Part shown: positions 22,319 through 31,924 of the stretch, piece by piece
How the letters are laid out: each line of letters begins with the position of its first letter
How positions within the stretch are numbered: position 1 is the stretch's first letter
Assembly: GCA_024695865.1 (NCBI GenBank)
Contig: JAILHI010000094.1
Location: 1-45,083 of the forward strand
DNA length: 45,083 bases
Direction: 5' to 3'
Origin: Candidatus Gastranaerophilales bacterium
Lineage (GTDB): Bacteria > Cyanobacteriota > Vampirovibrionia > Gastranaerophilales > Gastranaerophilaceae
Translations under genes and position numbers: made by a program
Notes under the pieces: generated by a model
Seen by the model: only the letters and a program-made list of their open reading frames with translations
Database searches by the model: none
Told to the model about the DNA's origin: nothing

Positions 22319-23413
22319 ATGGAAAATAATCAGTTTTGTCAAAATCCGTGGAATTGCTTTGAAATAAACAATGATGGCAGATGCTTTTTCTGTAACCCGT
22401 GTTTTTCAAACTTCAATTCAATCGGTAATTTATTTGAAGATGATATAGATACTATCTGGAACGGTGAAAAGGCTCAAAATTACCGAAAAGATGTGCTTGA
22501 AAAAAAATACACCTGCTGCAATTATGATAACTGCAACGGCAGAAAAGTTGATGAATTACCTTTTGACACACTGATTGCGCCCTATCCCGAATACGTGAAT
22601 ATAGGTTATGATTTTACCTGTTCCCAGCGCTGTATTATCTGCCGTGATAAACATCAGGCTCTTTCCCCCGAAGAACAGGCTAAATGGGAGGGTATTTTAG
22701 AGTCGCATATATTGCCGATAACATCAAAAGCAAAATATATGTTTATAAATTGCCGAGGCGAATTTTTTGACAGCAAACATACCCAAAAAATGTATCGTGC
22801 GATTATAAACAACAATCCCGACCTTAAAATAGATTTTATTTCAAACGGTATCAAATGCACCAAAGAAAATCTGGAAGCCTTTGATTTGCTCAACAGAATA
22901 TACAGAATACATATTTCCATACATGCCGCAACAAAGGAAACTTATCAAAAAATCTTCAGAGTGGATATGTTTAATCAGGTTATGGAAAATGTCAGATTTA
23001 TAAGCAGTCTGAAAAAATCGGGTAAGTTAGAAGATTTTGAAATTATGTTTGTAATTACGAATGAAAATTACAAAGATATGCTTGCTTTTGTCAAACTTGC
23101 GGAAGAACTTGATGCAAGGGCGACATTTTCGGCTTGTATAGGCGGTTATGCGGATTATATTATGAACAGGGAAGAATATGCCGTTTTCTATCAAAATCAC
23201 AGAAATTACAACGATTTTGTCAAAATGGTTAAAAGTCCCGTCTTTAATTCAAAACACTGTTATCTGCCCGATTATCTGAGAAATTTGCAGCCTGTTTCAT
23301 TTAAACATTCTGTGGAAAACAAACTCAAATACATAGGAAGAACGTATTTTAAAATGGATATTGCGCAAAACAAAGACAATATACAGATTTTTTCACACGA
23401 TACATATAAATAA
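22319..23413 (+). CDS. Radical SAM protein with N-terminal SPASM-like domain
   Basis: The 364-aa protein opens with a Cys-rich SPASM-like domain (residues 7-75): CQNPWNCFEI, CFFCNPC, IGNL, IWNGEKAQNYR, then CCNYDNC. A radical SAM core follows with the cluster motif CSQRCIIC (CX3CX2C) near residue 101, a glycine-poor barrel and ISIHAATKETYQKI. In most SPASM enzymes the auxiliary domain is C-terminal, so the order here is unusual. The substrate is unknown; peptide, glycan or tRNA modification are all possible. TAATAT at 22307-22312 would start transcription on the A of the ATG, a leaderless arrangement. It converges on rarA with 1 nt between the stops. Confidence 0.8.
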   Translation: MENNQFCQNPWNCFEINNDGRCFFCNPCFSNFNSIGNLFEDDIDTIWNGEKAQNYRKDVLEKKYTCCNYDNCNGRKVDELPFDTLIAPYPEYVNIGYDFTCSQRCIICRDKHQALSPEEQAKWEGILESHILPITSKAKYMFINCRGEFFDSKHTQKMYRAIINNNPDLKIDFISNGIKCTKENLEAFDLLNRIYRIHISIHAATKETYQKIFRVDMFNQVMENVRFISSLKKSGKLEDFEIMFVITNENYKDMLAFVKLAEELDARATFSACIGGYADYIMNREEYAVFYQNHRNYNDFVKMVKSPVFNSKHCYLPDYLRNLQPVSFKHSVENKLKYIGRTYFKMDIAQNKDNIQIFSHDTYK

Positions 23414-23414
23414 G

Positions 23415-24647
23415 TTAATCTTTGAAGTATTTTTTATCCGCCATTTCATCGGGCATAAATTGTTGTTCCTCATCGGGAAAATCGTGTGTATAAACGTAAT
23501 CTTTGCCAAAGCCGTATTTTTTTGCGTCTTTGTAATGGGCATCACGCAAGTGCATCGGGGGCGGATAATTTTTGCCGTTGTTAATATCCGAAATAGCCTC
23601 GTCAATTGCACAGATTGCCCTGTTTGATTTTGGTGCGCAGGCGACATATTCAACAGCCTGAGCCAAAGGAATACGGGCTTCGGGCATACCGAGCAGTTCT
23701 GCCGCCCTGTATGCATTTACCGCAACGGTAAGTGCGTTGCTGTCGGCATTTCCGACATCTTCCGCCGCACAAACAATTAATCGTCTTGCGATAAAACGGG
23801 GGTCTTCCCCTGCCGTAATCATCTTTGCAAGCCAATAGATTGCCGCATTTTTATCCGAGCCTCTTAAACTCTTTTGAAAAGCCGATGCCATATCGTAATG
23901 GTCGTCCTGTGAATATTTTATCAAAGAGGTTTGCGCAAGTTCCGCAAGTTTTTCGTTCGTTAAAATTCTGACACCGTCTTTGATTTCAGATGCAAAGAAC
24001 AAATCTTCAAGCAAATTCAGCGCCGCACGGGCATCTCCTCTTGCAAAATTTACAATCATATCGGGCAGTTCCCTTTTGATTTTTGCATCGGAATAATTGT
24101 CTTTGAGATAGTGCAGCCCCTTTGCAATGATTGATTTAATATACTCATCATCAAGAGCGGATAATCTCATTACCCTTACTCTTGAAAGCAAAGCGGGAAT
24201 AACCTGAAAAGACGGGTTTTCGGTAGTTGAACCCATAAGGTAAAAAGTACCGTTTTCAACGTGAGGAAGTAATGCGTCCTGCTGTGTTTTTGAGTAACGG
24301 TGAATTTCATCCAGAAACAAAATCGTCTTTTTTCCTTTTAAAAGGTTTTCGTTTGCTCTTGCAACAGTTTCTTTTATGTCTTTAACGCCCGAGGTTACGG
24401 CGCTGAGTTCTACAAAATCGGCATTAACTTTATCGGCAAGCAGTCTTGCAAGAGTAGTCTTGCCGCAGCCGGGGGGGCCCCAGAAAAGCACCGAAAACAA
24501 TCTGCCCGAACTTAAAAGTCCAAACAATGCCGAATTTTTTGAAATTACGGCGTCCTGTCCCAAATACTCATCAAGAGTCTTTGGACGAAGTATCTCCGCA
24601 AGAGGTACTTGCTTGTTGGTATTTTTTAGTTCGTCAAATAAATCCAT
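23415..24647 (-). CDS. rarA: Replication-associated recombination protein A (RarA/MgsA)
   Basis: The 410-aa AAA+ ATPase acts at stalled replication forks. PLAEILRPKTLDEYLGQ is the family N-terminus; Walker A is GPPGCGKTTLARLLA, Walker B ILFLDEIHRY, sensor 1 GSTTENP with the SFQVIPALLSR arginine finger, and the C-terminal tetramerisation part (SAFQKSLRGSD, ARRLIVCAAEDVG, YPPPMHLR) is complete. Length is normal. GAGGG precedes the ATG and TGTTATAAT (24664-24672) is its extended -10. Confidence 0.95.
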   Translation of the reverse strand: MDLFDELKNTNKQVPLAEILRPKTLDEYLGQDAVISKNSALFGLLSSGRLFSVLFWGPPGCGKTTLARLLADKVNADFVELSAVTSGVKDIKETVARANENLLKGKKTILFLDEIHRYSKTQQDALLPHVENGTFYLMGSTTENPSFQVIPALLSRVRVMRLSALDDEYIKSIIAKGLHYLKDNYSDAKIKRELPDMIVNFARGDARAALNLLEDLFFASEIKDGVRILTNEKLAELAQTSLIKYSQDDHYDMASAFQKSLRGSDKNAAIYWLAKMITAGEDPRFIARRLIVCAAEDVGNADSNALTVAVNAYRAAELLGMPEARIPLAQAVEYVACAPKSNRAICAIDEAISDINNGKNYPPPMHLRDAHYKDAKKYGFGKDYVYTHDFPDEEQQFMPDEMADKKYFKD

Positions 24648-24663
24648 TTCAGCCCTCTTTATA

Positions 24664-24672
24664 ATTATAACA
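24664..24672 (-). promoter_or_regulatory. Extended -10 promoter of rarA
   Basis: Minus strand TGTTATAAT, 16 nt upstream of the ATG, directly follows the terminator of the upstream gene, so the two transcription units abut. Confidence 0.6.
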
Positions 24673-24676
24673 TATA

Positions 24677-24706
24677 AAAAGGCTGAAAATAATCTTTCAG
24701 CCTTTT
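24677..24706 (-). terminator. Terminator of the DegT aminotransferase gene
   Basis: A 12-bp stem (AAAAGGCTGAAA / TTTCAGCCTTTT) has a 6-nt loop and ends in T-rich sequence on the minus strand. It begins 27 nt past the aminotransferase stop. Confidence 0.8.
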
Positions 24707-24732
24707 CATATTAACAAATTGATTATAAGTAA

Positions 24733-25842
24733 TTATTTGCAAGCCTTAATGCAATCCATCAGTGTTTTTGCCACTGTCTGCTGTTCTTCCCTTGTCAGTT
24801 CGGGGAACATCGGCAGAGAAATTACGAGTTTTGTGTTTTCTACCGTGTTCGGAAGAGAGTTTTCGGGAATGTTCAGATATTTGTGAACCTTTTGCATGTG
24901 AAGAGGAACAGGGTAATACAACATAGCGCCTACGCCGTTTTCAACGAGCATTTTGTGAACGGCATCTCTTGCGGGAATTTTAACTGTGTATTGGTGATAA
25001 ATACATTTAGTGTCATGCAATTCAACAGGTGTTACAACATCATCACAGTCTTTGAATAATTCGTTGTAATATTCCGCATTTGCCTTTCTTGCTGCGTTCC
25101 ATTCATCAATGTAAGGCAATTTTACTCTCAAAATTGCCGCCTGAATTTCATCGAGTCTTGAATTTACACCGATTTCATCGTGATAGTAACGAACCGCACC
25201 GCCGTGGTTTCTGAGTGCAACGGCTCTGTTTCTGAGGCTTTCGTCGTTTGTTACGAGCATACCGCCGTCACCCATTGTACCGAGGTTTTTTGTCGGATAG
25301 AAACTGAAACAGCCGAAATCACCAAAGGAGCCTACTTTTTGTCCTTTGTATTCAGCGCCGACAGCCTGACAAGCGTCTTCAATAACTTTTAAGTTATGAC
25401 GTTTTGCAATATCCATGATTTTATCCATTTCGCAGGGCTGACCGTACAAATGAACAGGAATAATAGCCTTTGTTTTAGGTGTTATTAATTCTTCAATTTT
25501 ATCGGGGTCAATATTGAAGGTATCTTTATCAATATCTGCAAAAACAGGTTTTGCACCGACAATGCCGATAGCTTCCGTTGTTGCAACAAAAGTGAATGCG
25601 GTTGTGATAACTTCATCACCTTCACCTATATCCAAGGCTCTTAATGCGATATGAAGTGCATCTGTACCTGAGTTTAAAGCAACTGCATATTTTGTTGTGC
25701 AGTAACTTGCAAATTCCGCTTCAAATTCTTTGTTGTTTTTGCCAAGAATGTACTGACCTGACTGCATAACTTCAACAACTGCTTTTTCAAGTTCTTTTCC
25801 GATTTTTGCGTATTGTCTTTTAGAATCCAAAATAGGTATCAT
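24733..25842 (-). CDS. DegT/DnrJ/EryC1/StrS sugar aminotransferase
   Basis: The 369-aa PLP enzyme transfers an amino group to a keto-sugar nucleotide. The family order is complete: [73 protein letters not shown] with the PLP Lys, and [12 protein letters not shown]. It probably feeds aminosugars into LPS or capsule. No other nucleotide-sugar gene is adjacent, so the exact substrate is open. GAGGAGA precedes the ATG and a terminator follows, so it is a single-gene unit. Confidence 0.93.
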   Translation of the reverse strand: MIPILDSKRQYAKIGKELEKAVVEVMQSGQYILGKNNKEFEAEFASYCTTKYAVALNSGTDALHIALRALDIGEGDEVITTAFTFVATTEAIGIVGAKPVFADIDKDTFNIDPDKIEELITPKTKAIIPVHLYGQPCEMDKIMDIAKRHNLKVIEDACQAVGAEYKGQKVGSFGDFGCFSFYPTKNLGTMGDGGMLVTNDESLRNRAVALRNHGGAVRYYHDEIGVNSRLDEIQAAILRVKLPYIDEWNAARKANAEYYNELFKDCDDVVTPVELHDTKCIYHQYTVKIPARDAVHKMLVENGVGAMLYYPVPLHMQKVHKYLNIPENSLPNTVENTKLVISLPMFPELTREEQQTVAKTLMDCIKACK

Positions 25843-25975
25843 TATAAAATCTCCTCATATTATTCTATACTTTTAGTTTACCACGACAATTTAGTGCCTT
25901 TACAAAATCTTTATAAAATTACTGTATATAAATTAAGAAATTTATTTACAAGTTACCGTAAAAATCAACATAATG

Positions 25976-26061
25976 CGTCACTGCGAGGGCTTTTGCCCGT
26001 GGCAGTCCCTTGAAAAACTTTGTCAGGATTGCCACGCTCACTTTGCTCGCTCGCAATGACA
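25976..26061. repeat. Dispersed inverted repeat (CGTCAnTGCGAG type)
   Basis: The ends are CGTCACTGCGAGG and GCTCGCAATGACA, with inner GTGGCAGTCCC and GGATTGCCACGC. It fills the gap between the DegT gene's promoter region and the end of the EEP phosphatase gene. Confidence 0.75.
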
Positions 26062-26116
26062 ACAGACATAAAGATTTGCGAATTTTTTTGTGGTAACAAA
26101 AAGATAATTACCTAAA

Positions 26117-27073
26117 TTAATATACTTCCGCAAAGACGGGAAAATGGTCGCTGCCGACCTTGTTTCCGACCTTAAAATCCGCCACGCCGAAATCCTTTGT
26201 AACAAAAATATGGTCTAACGTTATACGCATAGGCGGTAGCCAAAAGGCTGTCCACGTTGTCTGAAAAATACTTCCGCAGTCTTTCATTTTTGTTTTTTTG
26301 ATAAAATTTGCATAATTATAAGAAAATCTTGACGAATTAATATCCCCGACAATAACAGTCGGAAGTTGTCTTGTTTGTACGTATTTTGCAATATCTTCGA
26401 GCATACTTTGTGTATTTTTAAAATAAGCATTACTTGTCGGTGGTGTGGTATGAACGGCTATAATTTCTGTAATTTTACCGTTATATTCAATCATTGCCGT
26501 CAAAACGGGAAGTGCAAAGTTGCCTGCATAAAGAACATTAAATTGTTTTACGGGAATTTTTGAATATATTGCAAGTCCGAAATTATCCTCTCTCAAATAT
26601 TCATAATTATAGGGATAAACTTTTTTTATTTCCTCTAGTTCGCCTGACCAGTCAGTATTAATTTCTTCAATAACAAAAATATCCGCATTGCTATTTAAAA
26701 TCTCATCTCTTACAGACTGATAATGAGTGTTTGATGTCAGCAGATTTATTAAACCGATTTTAATTATCGGTTTTTGTTCTTCGTTTTGTTGAACAGAAAA
26801 GGGTTTTTCCGGCGGAGAAATAACAATACATCTTATAATTTCCGCCGTATTCAGAATCAGCACAAGCAGAATTGCAGCATACAACTTTTTGTCTTTTATT
26901 TTCATTGCGAGATAAAAAATCAAAATTATAACTGTGGCATAAATATACTGAAATTTGAAATGGCAGCAAATATCCGTCAGAAAACAATACTTTGAAAAGA
27001 AGCCCAAAATTGTTCCGAAAAGAGTCCAGAACAAAAAGCCGTTCAGATTATGCAGGAAAAACTTTTTAACCAT
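26117..27073 (-). CDS. Membrane-anchored endonuclease/exonuclease/phosphatase-family protein
   Basis: The 318-aa protein has two or three N-terminal membrane helices (about residues 10-30, 42-58, 65-82) and an EEP domain from about 103. The catalytic pieces are IEEIN (metal Glu), VGDINSS (Asp/Asn), TLDHIFVT and GSDHFPVFAEV (Asp/His). The layout is that of YafD-like proteins, with the active site outside the membrane. The substrate could be a phospholipid, inositol phosphate or nucleic acid. It is the last gene of the grpE operon; its ATG directly follows the methyltransferase stop (TAAATG). Confidence 0.85.
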   Translation of the reverse strand: MVKKFFLHNLNGFLFWTLFGTILGFFSKYCFLTDICCHFKFQYIYATVIILIFYLAMKIKDKKLYAAILLVLILNTAEIIRCIVISPPEKPFSVQQNEEQKPIIKIGLINLLTSNTHYQSVRDEILNSNADIFVIEEINTDWSGELEEIKKVYPYNYEYLREDNFGLAIYSKIPVKQFNVLYAGNFALPVLTAMIEYNGKITEIIAVHTTPPTSNAYFKNTQSMLEDIAKYVQTRQLPTVIVGDINSSRFSYNYANFIKKTKMKDCGSIFQTTWTAFWLPPMRITLDHIFVTKDFGVADFKVGNKVGSDHFPVFAEVY

Positions 27074-27628
27074 TTAAAAATTCTTTCTTGCAATAAGAAC
27101 ACCGTCGGGCAGGTTCAAAATTTGTGCCGAATAGTCATCTCTGTTAGTAATTTCATCAACAAAAGGTTTAACCTGTTCGCAGTGGGATAAAACATCGTCT
27201 GCCACTATAATTCCGCCTTTTTTCAATAACGGATGTACAGCATGGAAAAACTTTATATAACCCGCTTTATTGGCATCAATAAAGACAAAATCAAAAGTTT
27301 CATTTTGTAATTCTTCCTCAATTACCATTTGGGCGGAACCGAGTTTTGCCGTAATAATATCGTCAACACCGCATTTTTTAAAGTTTTCAACCGCAACGGA
27401 GCGTCTTTTTTCCCAATATTCAACGGTCGTAAGATGTCCGCCCGTTTCTTTCAGGGCAAGAGCAATTCTTAAACCCGAATATCCGTTAGAAGTTCCAAGT
27501 TCAAGCACGTTCTGCGCTTTGGAAACCTTTATCAAAAACTCAATAAAATCGCCCGTTTCTTTTGAAATGTTCCAAAAATCATTCTTTGTTGCTTCAAGTT
27601 CTTTTAAAGTGTCTTCGATAACGTTCAT
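27074..27628 (-). CDS. SAM-dependent O-methyltransferase, class I
   Basis: The 184-aa protein has the SAM-binding motif VLELGTSNGYSGLRIA, acidic motif TTVEYWEKR, DFVFIDANKAGYIKFF and GGIIVADDVLSH, as in caffeoyl-CoA O-methyltransferase-like (TrmR/YrrM) enzymes. It is about 30 residues shorter than typical members at the N-terminus. The substrate may be a small hydroxylated molecule or tRNA uridine. It starts 4 nt after the propeller gene stop. Confidence 0.85.
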   Translation of the reverse strand: MNVIEDTLKELEATKNDFWNISKETGDFIEFLIKVSKAQNVLELGTSNGYSGLRIALALKETGGHLTTVEYWEKRRSVAVENFKKCGVDDIITAKLGSAQMVIEEELQNETFDFVFIDANKAGYIKFFHAVHPLLKKGGIIVADDVLSHCEQVKPFVDEITNRDDYSAQILNLPDGVLIARKNF

Positions 27629-27632
27629 AGTA

Positions 27633-29297
27633 TTATAAAGTCTGTTCTATAAGATTTATATTGTGAATTTTGTTGATAATCGTGATGGAATGTACGGGCA
27701 TGTCCAAAGGATAGGTTCCGACAATCTTATTGGTGTGCATATTGATAATTGCATACTTCTTTGCATCAGATGATGTTACAATAGCAAGCGGCGTGTCTTC
27801 AATTTTTGTGATTATTCTCGGAAAACCTTTGAAGGGCAATTCGATTTTATCTGTGTATTTTAAAGTGTTTGTGTCAAAAACATCGATAATGTTATCTGCA
27901 GAGCAAACAATAAACAATTTGTTTTCATGCAGACACATTTCCGTCGGCTTGTTGCCTGTTTTGACTTTTTTCTGTTCTACCGTTGCCGTAACATCTTCAA
28001 TTTCGCTTGTGTCAGCAGAGTCAATGTCATCGGGCAAAATATTTCCTACACCGAGCATTTTGCGGGTATTATAGGATAATTTGCTTTGAAGAACGGCGCC
28101 CTTCGGTTCGTTTTCTTCCCCTGCGATAAAAGGTTTATTCAAATTGTAGTCGTTAACGAGTAATTCGTTGCCTGTTCTTGATATGATATACATTCTGTTT
28201 GAATTATCAAGAATAATTTTGGAAATATTTGTGCATTTTGTAACGGGTATGTTTTTGTATTCATCGTCTATTTTGAGAACAAAAACAGTGTCCGAGTCTT
28301 TATCACCATAAGCCAACTGTGAGCCGTCAGGCGAAAGTGCCATTCTGTATGGAACCGCATTAAGTTTGATTTTTTCGGTAATTGTCATATCTTTTAAATT
28401 AACCGCAAAAATTGATTTGCCCTCCGTGCTTAAAATATAGGCTTTTTGCGCAATATCATCGACAAGAATTTCCGATGGCTGCATTTCGATTTCAAGAGTT
28501 CTTGCAACCTGTTCGTTTGCGATATCGGCGATATCCACTACATTTTTGCCGTAAACTGCCGTTAACAGATATTTTTTGTCAGGTGTAACTTTTACGTCTT
28601 TTAAAACACCTTTAAGTTTTAAACCATACAAAGGCTCGGGTCTGCCCGGTGCAAAGATTTTCAGATATTGTGAATCAAAATTTGTTACAAGATACATTTT
28701 GTTGTCTAATTCAGGCGGCATAGCCGTTTTGGCAACTTTTTTATGTGTCTTGACAACCTTTTTACCGCTTTTTGAAGCATTTTCGGTAGTTTCAACTTTC
28801 GGGGAAAACGTTTTAGCGTTTTTATCAAACAAATTTTCCTGAACGGGTACTTCCAGATTGCCCAAAAGACCTTTCATGTTTTCCGAAACATAAAATCCCG
28901 TCGGAACAAGCATATCCTGCGGCAAAACACCTGTTAAAACAACCTGAGGTAAATTGTCGTAATTGGTGATTGTACGTTTTTTACCCGTTGTTATTACCCT
29001 TAACAGAGAATAATTGTTGTTAAAAACGATAACATCAGGTCTGTCTTTAAAGGTTTTATTCTTCGGATAAGTGTATATAACTTCAAGTTTATCAACTTCT
29101 TTGGGTTGTGCGGGAACAACGGGAATATACATTTCTCCGTCAAGAAGATTGATAAGTCCGTCAAATCTGACCGTTGCACCTGCGGAATTTTCTATCAAAT
29201 ATACCTGCATATCATGCGGAAGTACAAAGGCTTCAGCGGACATTCCGCTTAAACAAATTATTAACGATACAGCAGCCGACAGCAATTTCTTTTTCAT
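27633..29297 (-). CDS. Exported YVTN-type beta-propeller protein
   Basis: The 554-aa product has a signal peptide (residues 1-23, ending SGMSAEAF), an N-terminal domain of unknown fold to about 190 and a seven-bladed-propeller-like region with repeated VxxxDxAxxQVxxTLEI, PYRMALSPDGSQLAYGDKDSD and NKLFIVCSADNIIDVFDTNT blades. A linker rich in Lys/Thr (about 170-185) joins them. Propellers of this type bind partners in the periplasm or on the surface. The link to grpE and dnaJ is only by operon: it starts 12 nt after dnaJ. No function is assigned. Confidence 0.75.
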   Translation of the reverse strand: MKKKLLSAAVSLIICLSGMSAEAFVLPHDMQVYLIENSAGATVRFDGLINLLDGEMYIPVVPAQPKEVDKLEVIYTYPKNKTFKDRPDVIVFNNNYSLLRVITTGKKRTITNYDNLPQVVLTGVLPQDMLVPTGFYVSENMKGLLGNLEVPVQENLFDKNAKTFSPKVETTENASKSGKKVVKTHKKVAKTAMPPELDNKMYLVTNFDSQYLKIFAPGRPEPLYGLKLKGVLKDVKVTPDKKYLLTAVYGKNVVDIADIANEQVARTLEIEMQPSEILVDDIAQKAYILSTEGKSIFAVNLKDMTITEKIKLNAVPYRMALSPDGSQLAYGDKDSDTVFVLKIDDEYKNIPVTKCTNISKIILDNSNRMYIISRTGNELLVNDYNLNKPFIAGEENEPKGAVLQSKLSYNTRKMLGVGNILPDDIDSADTSEIEDVTATVEQKKVKTGNKPTEMCLHENKLFIVCSADNIIDVFDTNTLKYTDKIELPFKGFPRIITKIEDTPLAIVTSSDAKKYAIINMHTNKIVGTYPLDMPVHSITIINKIHNINLIEQTL

Positions 29298-29309
29298 ACA
29301 TTTTTCCTA

Positions 29310-30425
29310 TTATTTATTAAATGAGTTTTTTACTTTATCCAGAATACTTTCCTGATGTTTTTTGCCTTTTGATATTTCAAAAAGTTTTGAATATAATTCT
29401 TTTTCTTCTTTCGATAAATTTTTTGGTGTGGACAGATTTATTATAACATGATGAGAACCACGTTTGCTTGAACCTATATAGGGAATACCCGCACCTTTTA
29501 TTTCTATCATTTTACCATGTTCAATTCCTGCGGGAACAGTTATTTTTTTTGTTCCGTCAAGAGTAATGATTTCGATTTCATCGCCGAGTGCAGCCTGCGG
29601 AAAGGAAAGATTTAAGTAGGTGTAAACATCGTTGCCTTTTCTGATGAAGTAATCGTCCTCTTTGACAAAAATTACAACATATAAATCCCCGGGTTGTCCG
29701 CCGTTTTTACCTGCATCGCCATGACCCGCAACTCTGATTTTTGTTTGGTTATCTACACCTGCGGGAATTTTTACTTTTATTGGCTTTTCAATCTCGACAG
29801 TACCATTGCCATGACAATCGGGGCAGGGTTCTGCATAGGTTTGTCCTTTTCCGTGACAGTGCGGGCATGTTGAAATCTGGCTGAAACTTCCCAAAATAGT
29901 CTGCTGAACATGCTGAATTTTTCCCGTTCCGCCGCAGGTTTTACACGGAATCGGTGAAGCACCCGCTTTTCCGCCCGTTCCTTTACAGGTTGAACAGGTT
30001 TCTTCGTGTGTAACTTTTATTTCTTTTTCCACACCAAAGGCTGCTTCTTTAAAATCGAGTTGTATGTTCATTCTCAAATCGGCACCTCGGCGGGGAGCGT
30101 TGGGATTTTCACGTTCTCTTGAAAAACCGCCGCCAAAAAAGGCTTCAAATATATCGTTTAATCCGCCGAAACCGTATTCAAAGGGCCCCGAACTGCTATA
30201 ACCTGCATTTGAAAGGCCTTCTTCACCGTATCTGTCATATAAAGCCCTTTTATCATCATCGGAAAGCGTTTCATAGGCTTTTCCGAGTTCTTTGAATTTT
30301 TCTTCCGCATCGGGAGCCTTGTTAACGTCAGGGTGAAGTTCTCTTGCCTTTTTTCTGAACGCCGCTTTTATTTCGTCTTTTCCGGCATCTTTGCTGACGC
30401 CCAGTATTTCATAGTAATCTGCCAT
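29310..30425 (-). CDS. dnaJ: Chaperone DnaJ
   Basis: The 371-aa Hsp40 stimulates DnaK ATPase and presents clients. The J domain ([23 protein letters not shown] at residue 34) is followed by a Gly/Phe linker, four zinc motifs ([32 protein letters not shown]) and the C-terminal substrate domains. It is complete. It lies 10 nt downstream of grpE. dnaK is not in the window. Confidence 0.97.
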   Translation of the reverse strand: MADYYEILGVSKDAGKDEIKAAFRKKARELHPDVNKAPDAEEKFKELGKAYETLSDDDKRALYDRYGEEGLSNAGYSSSGPFEYGFGGLNDIFEAFFGGGFSRERENPNAPRRGADLRMNIQLDFKEAAFGVEKEIKVTHEETCSTCKGTGGKAGASPIPCKTCGGTGKIQHVQQTILGSFSQISTCPHCHGKGQTYAEPCPDCHGNGTVEIEKPIKVKIPAGVDNQTKIRVAGHGDAGKNGGQPGDLYVVIFVKEDDYFIRKGNDVYTYLNLSFPQAALGDEIEIITLDGTKKITVPAGIEHGKMIEIKGAGIPYIGSSKRGSHHVIINLSTPKNLSKEEKELYSKLFEISKGKKHQESILDKVKNSFNK

Positions 30426-30435
30426 CTTCTTACTT

Positions 30436-31188
30436 TCACTTACTTACGGCAACGCTGACCATTGACGGTCTTAATACTTTATCACCGTATTTATATCCCT
30501 TTTGCATTTCCTGCATAATAGTTTCTTCGGGCTTTTCGTCCGTAGGTACCTGCATTACGGCTTCATGTAAATTGGGATTGAACATTTCGCCTTCTGCCTT
30601 GATTTCTTCCAAACCGAGTTTTGAGAGAGAGTCTTTAAACTGTTTGTTTAAAACGTTAAAAGATTCTTTCGCTTTTTCACAATCATCAATTGTTTCCATT
30701 GCCTTTTCGGCACGGGCAAAATTATCGGCAATTTCAATCATCTTTTTTAAAGCCTGTTCCATACCGTATTTGATAAGACTTTCTCTTTCGGATTCCTGTC
30801 TTTTACGGTAATTTTCAAAGTCGGCGGCAAGTCTTAAATACTGGTTGTTAAGCGTGTCATAGGCTTCTTTTAGTTTTTTTGCTTCTTCATCGGATTTCTT
30901 ACCGAACAAACCGTTTAAAATTCCGCCTTTTTTTTCTTCGGTATTCTTTTGTTCATCGGTGTTTTCGGAAACGGGTTTTTCCTGTGTTTCTTCTGCTGTT
31001 TCTTCCTGCGTTTCAGGTTCTTCATTGTTGTCAACATAAATCACTTCATCTTCTTCTTCGTTTGATGAAGTGTTTTCAATATTTTCTATTGATTTTTCTA
31101 TATCTTCAATTGTTTCAGACCCGTTTTCATTTGAAAACGGATTGTTTGTATTGCTGTTTTCTGAATGATGATGTTTGTGTTTGCTCAT
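30436..31188 (-). CDS. grpE: Nucleotide exchange factor GrpE
   Basis: The 250-aa protein releases ADP from DnaK. The GrpE core (about residues 105-250) has the long helix with [20 protein letters not shown] and the terminal [20 protein letters not shown]. The first 100 residues are a long acidic, Asn/Glu-rich disordered extension, longer than in most GrpE proteins. GAGAGGA precedes the ATG. The promoter at 31209-31236 is sigma-70-like. No CIRCE element and no hrcA are seen, so heat-shock control must differ or be absent. Confidence 0.95.
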   Translation of the reverse strand: MSKHKHHHSENSNTNNPFSNENGSETIEDIEKSIENIENTSSNEEEDEVIYVDNNEEPETQEETAEETQEKPVSENTDEQKNTEEKKGGILNGLFGKKSDEEAKKLKEAYDTLNNQYLRLAADFENYRKRQESERESLIKYGMEQALKKMIEIADNFARAEKAMETIDDCEKAKESFNVLNKQFKDSLSKLGLEEIKAEGEMFNPNLHEAVMQVPTDEKPEETIMQEMQKGYKYGDKVLRPSMVSVAVSK

Positions 31189-31208
31189 TATAATATCCTC
31201 TCTTTAAT

Positions 31209-31236
31209 ATTATATTAAAAAGCAGACTATTCTCAA
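31209..31236 (-). promoter_or_regulatory. Sigma-70 promoter of the grpE operon
   Basis: Minus strand TTGAGA (31231-31236), 16 nt, TATAAT (31209-31214). It lies 20 nt before ATG 31188. Confidence 0.8.
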
Positions 31237-31260
31237 ATTTTTTTAATATTTTTTTAACTA

Positions 31261-31734
31261 TTATAAATAAACGTTATTTGTTTCCGTCAAAAATTTTATA
31301 AAGCCGTCTTTGGATAAAGATACGGCATAAGATTTTTTAGCCTTTTCATCAACACCTATTCCGACCGAAAAAAGTTTATTTTTTTTGAAAAATTTTACGA
31401 TTTCTTTTTCGTAACCGAAATATATCGGCTGAAATTCGTTTTCTGTAATCAGCGTTTCAAGAGTTTCTTTAAATTCTGCGATATCGGCATACAACAGATT
31501 TGTGTTTTTATAGATGGATTTGGGTTTGAATTTTTTGTCTTTTTTGTTTATCAATACGGTAAAATTGATAAATTCTTTTTTCGCAAAATTTTCAAAAATT
31601 CTTTTGTATAAAGGATTGAACAATTCCGTGCTGTAAGAACTGTTCAGGGAAGATATAACGCCCTCGTAATCCATAATAATATGCATTTTTTCTTTTTCTT
31701 TAATATTGTACTGAATATCTTCTAATTGGTGCAT
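31261..31734 (-). CDS. Small HAD-like protein resembling trehalose-phosphatase (OtsB)
   Basis: The 157-aa product begins after MHQLEDI with HIIMDYEGVISSLNSS, resembling the LDYDGTLxP motif I of OtsB-type HAD phosphatases, but the second Asp is Glu. It ends with GIGVDEKAKKSYAVSLSKDG ... FL, like the C-terminus of OtsB. The cap domain and motif with the second acidic pair are mostly missing, so catalysis is doubtful. It may be a degenerate or regulatory relative. ATG 31734 has AAAGGAGAT upstream. A mini-ORF and promoter precede it. Confidence 0.6.
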   Translation of the reverse strand: MHQLEDIQYNIKEKEKMHIIMDYEGVISSLNSSYSTELFNPLYKRIFENFAKKEFINFTVLINKKDKKFKPKSIYKNTNLLYADIAEFKETLETLITENEFQPIYFGYEKEIVKFFKKNKLFSVGIGVDEKAKKSYAVSLSKDGFIKFLTETNNVYL

Positions 31735-31791
31735 TGTATCTCCTTTACACATCAGTTTTAAAATGGCAAAATAAAAAATCAATAAAAAATA

Positions 31792-31866
31792 CTATTTCAA
31801 ACTTTGCAGAAGATGCTTTTGTTTGAAACAGGAAAGACTTTTTATTTTTTCTCCGTTTAAATACAT
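31792..31866 (-). CDS. 24-aa upstream mini-ORF (possible leader peptide)
   Basis: ATG 31866 follows AGGTGA by 6 nt and lies 12 nt into the transcript predicted from the promoter at 31885-31912. The peptide starts MYLNGEKIKSLSCF and ends KHLLQSLK, basic and without a run of one amino acid, so classic attenuation is not obvious. It ends 57 nt before the next gene. No homology is known; it may be a leader or a true small protein. Confidence 0.35.
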   Translation of the reverse strand: MYLNGEKIKSLSCFKQKHLLQSLK

Positions 31867-31884
31867 AATTTCACCTGTTTATCC

Positions 31885-31912
31885 ATTTTATCACGTTTTG
31901 AGATTTTTGCAA
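31885..31912 (-). promoter_or_regulatory. Sigma-70 promoter upstream of the mini-ORF
   Basis: Minus strand TTGCAA (31907-31912), 16 nt, TAAAAT (31885-31890), with TGA before the -10. It lies just past the asparaginase stop (31925). Confidence 0.6.
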
Positions 31913-31924
31913 ATAAAACAAAAA

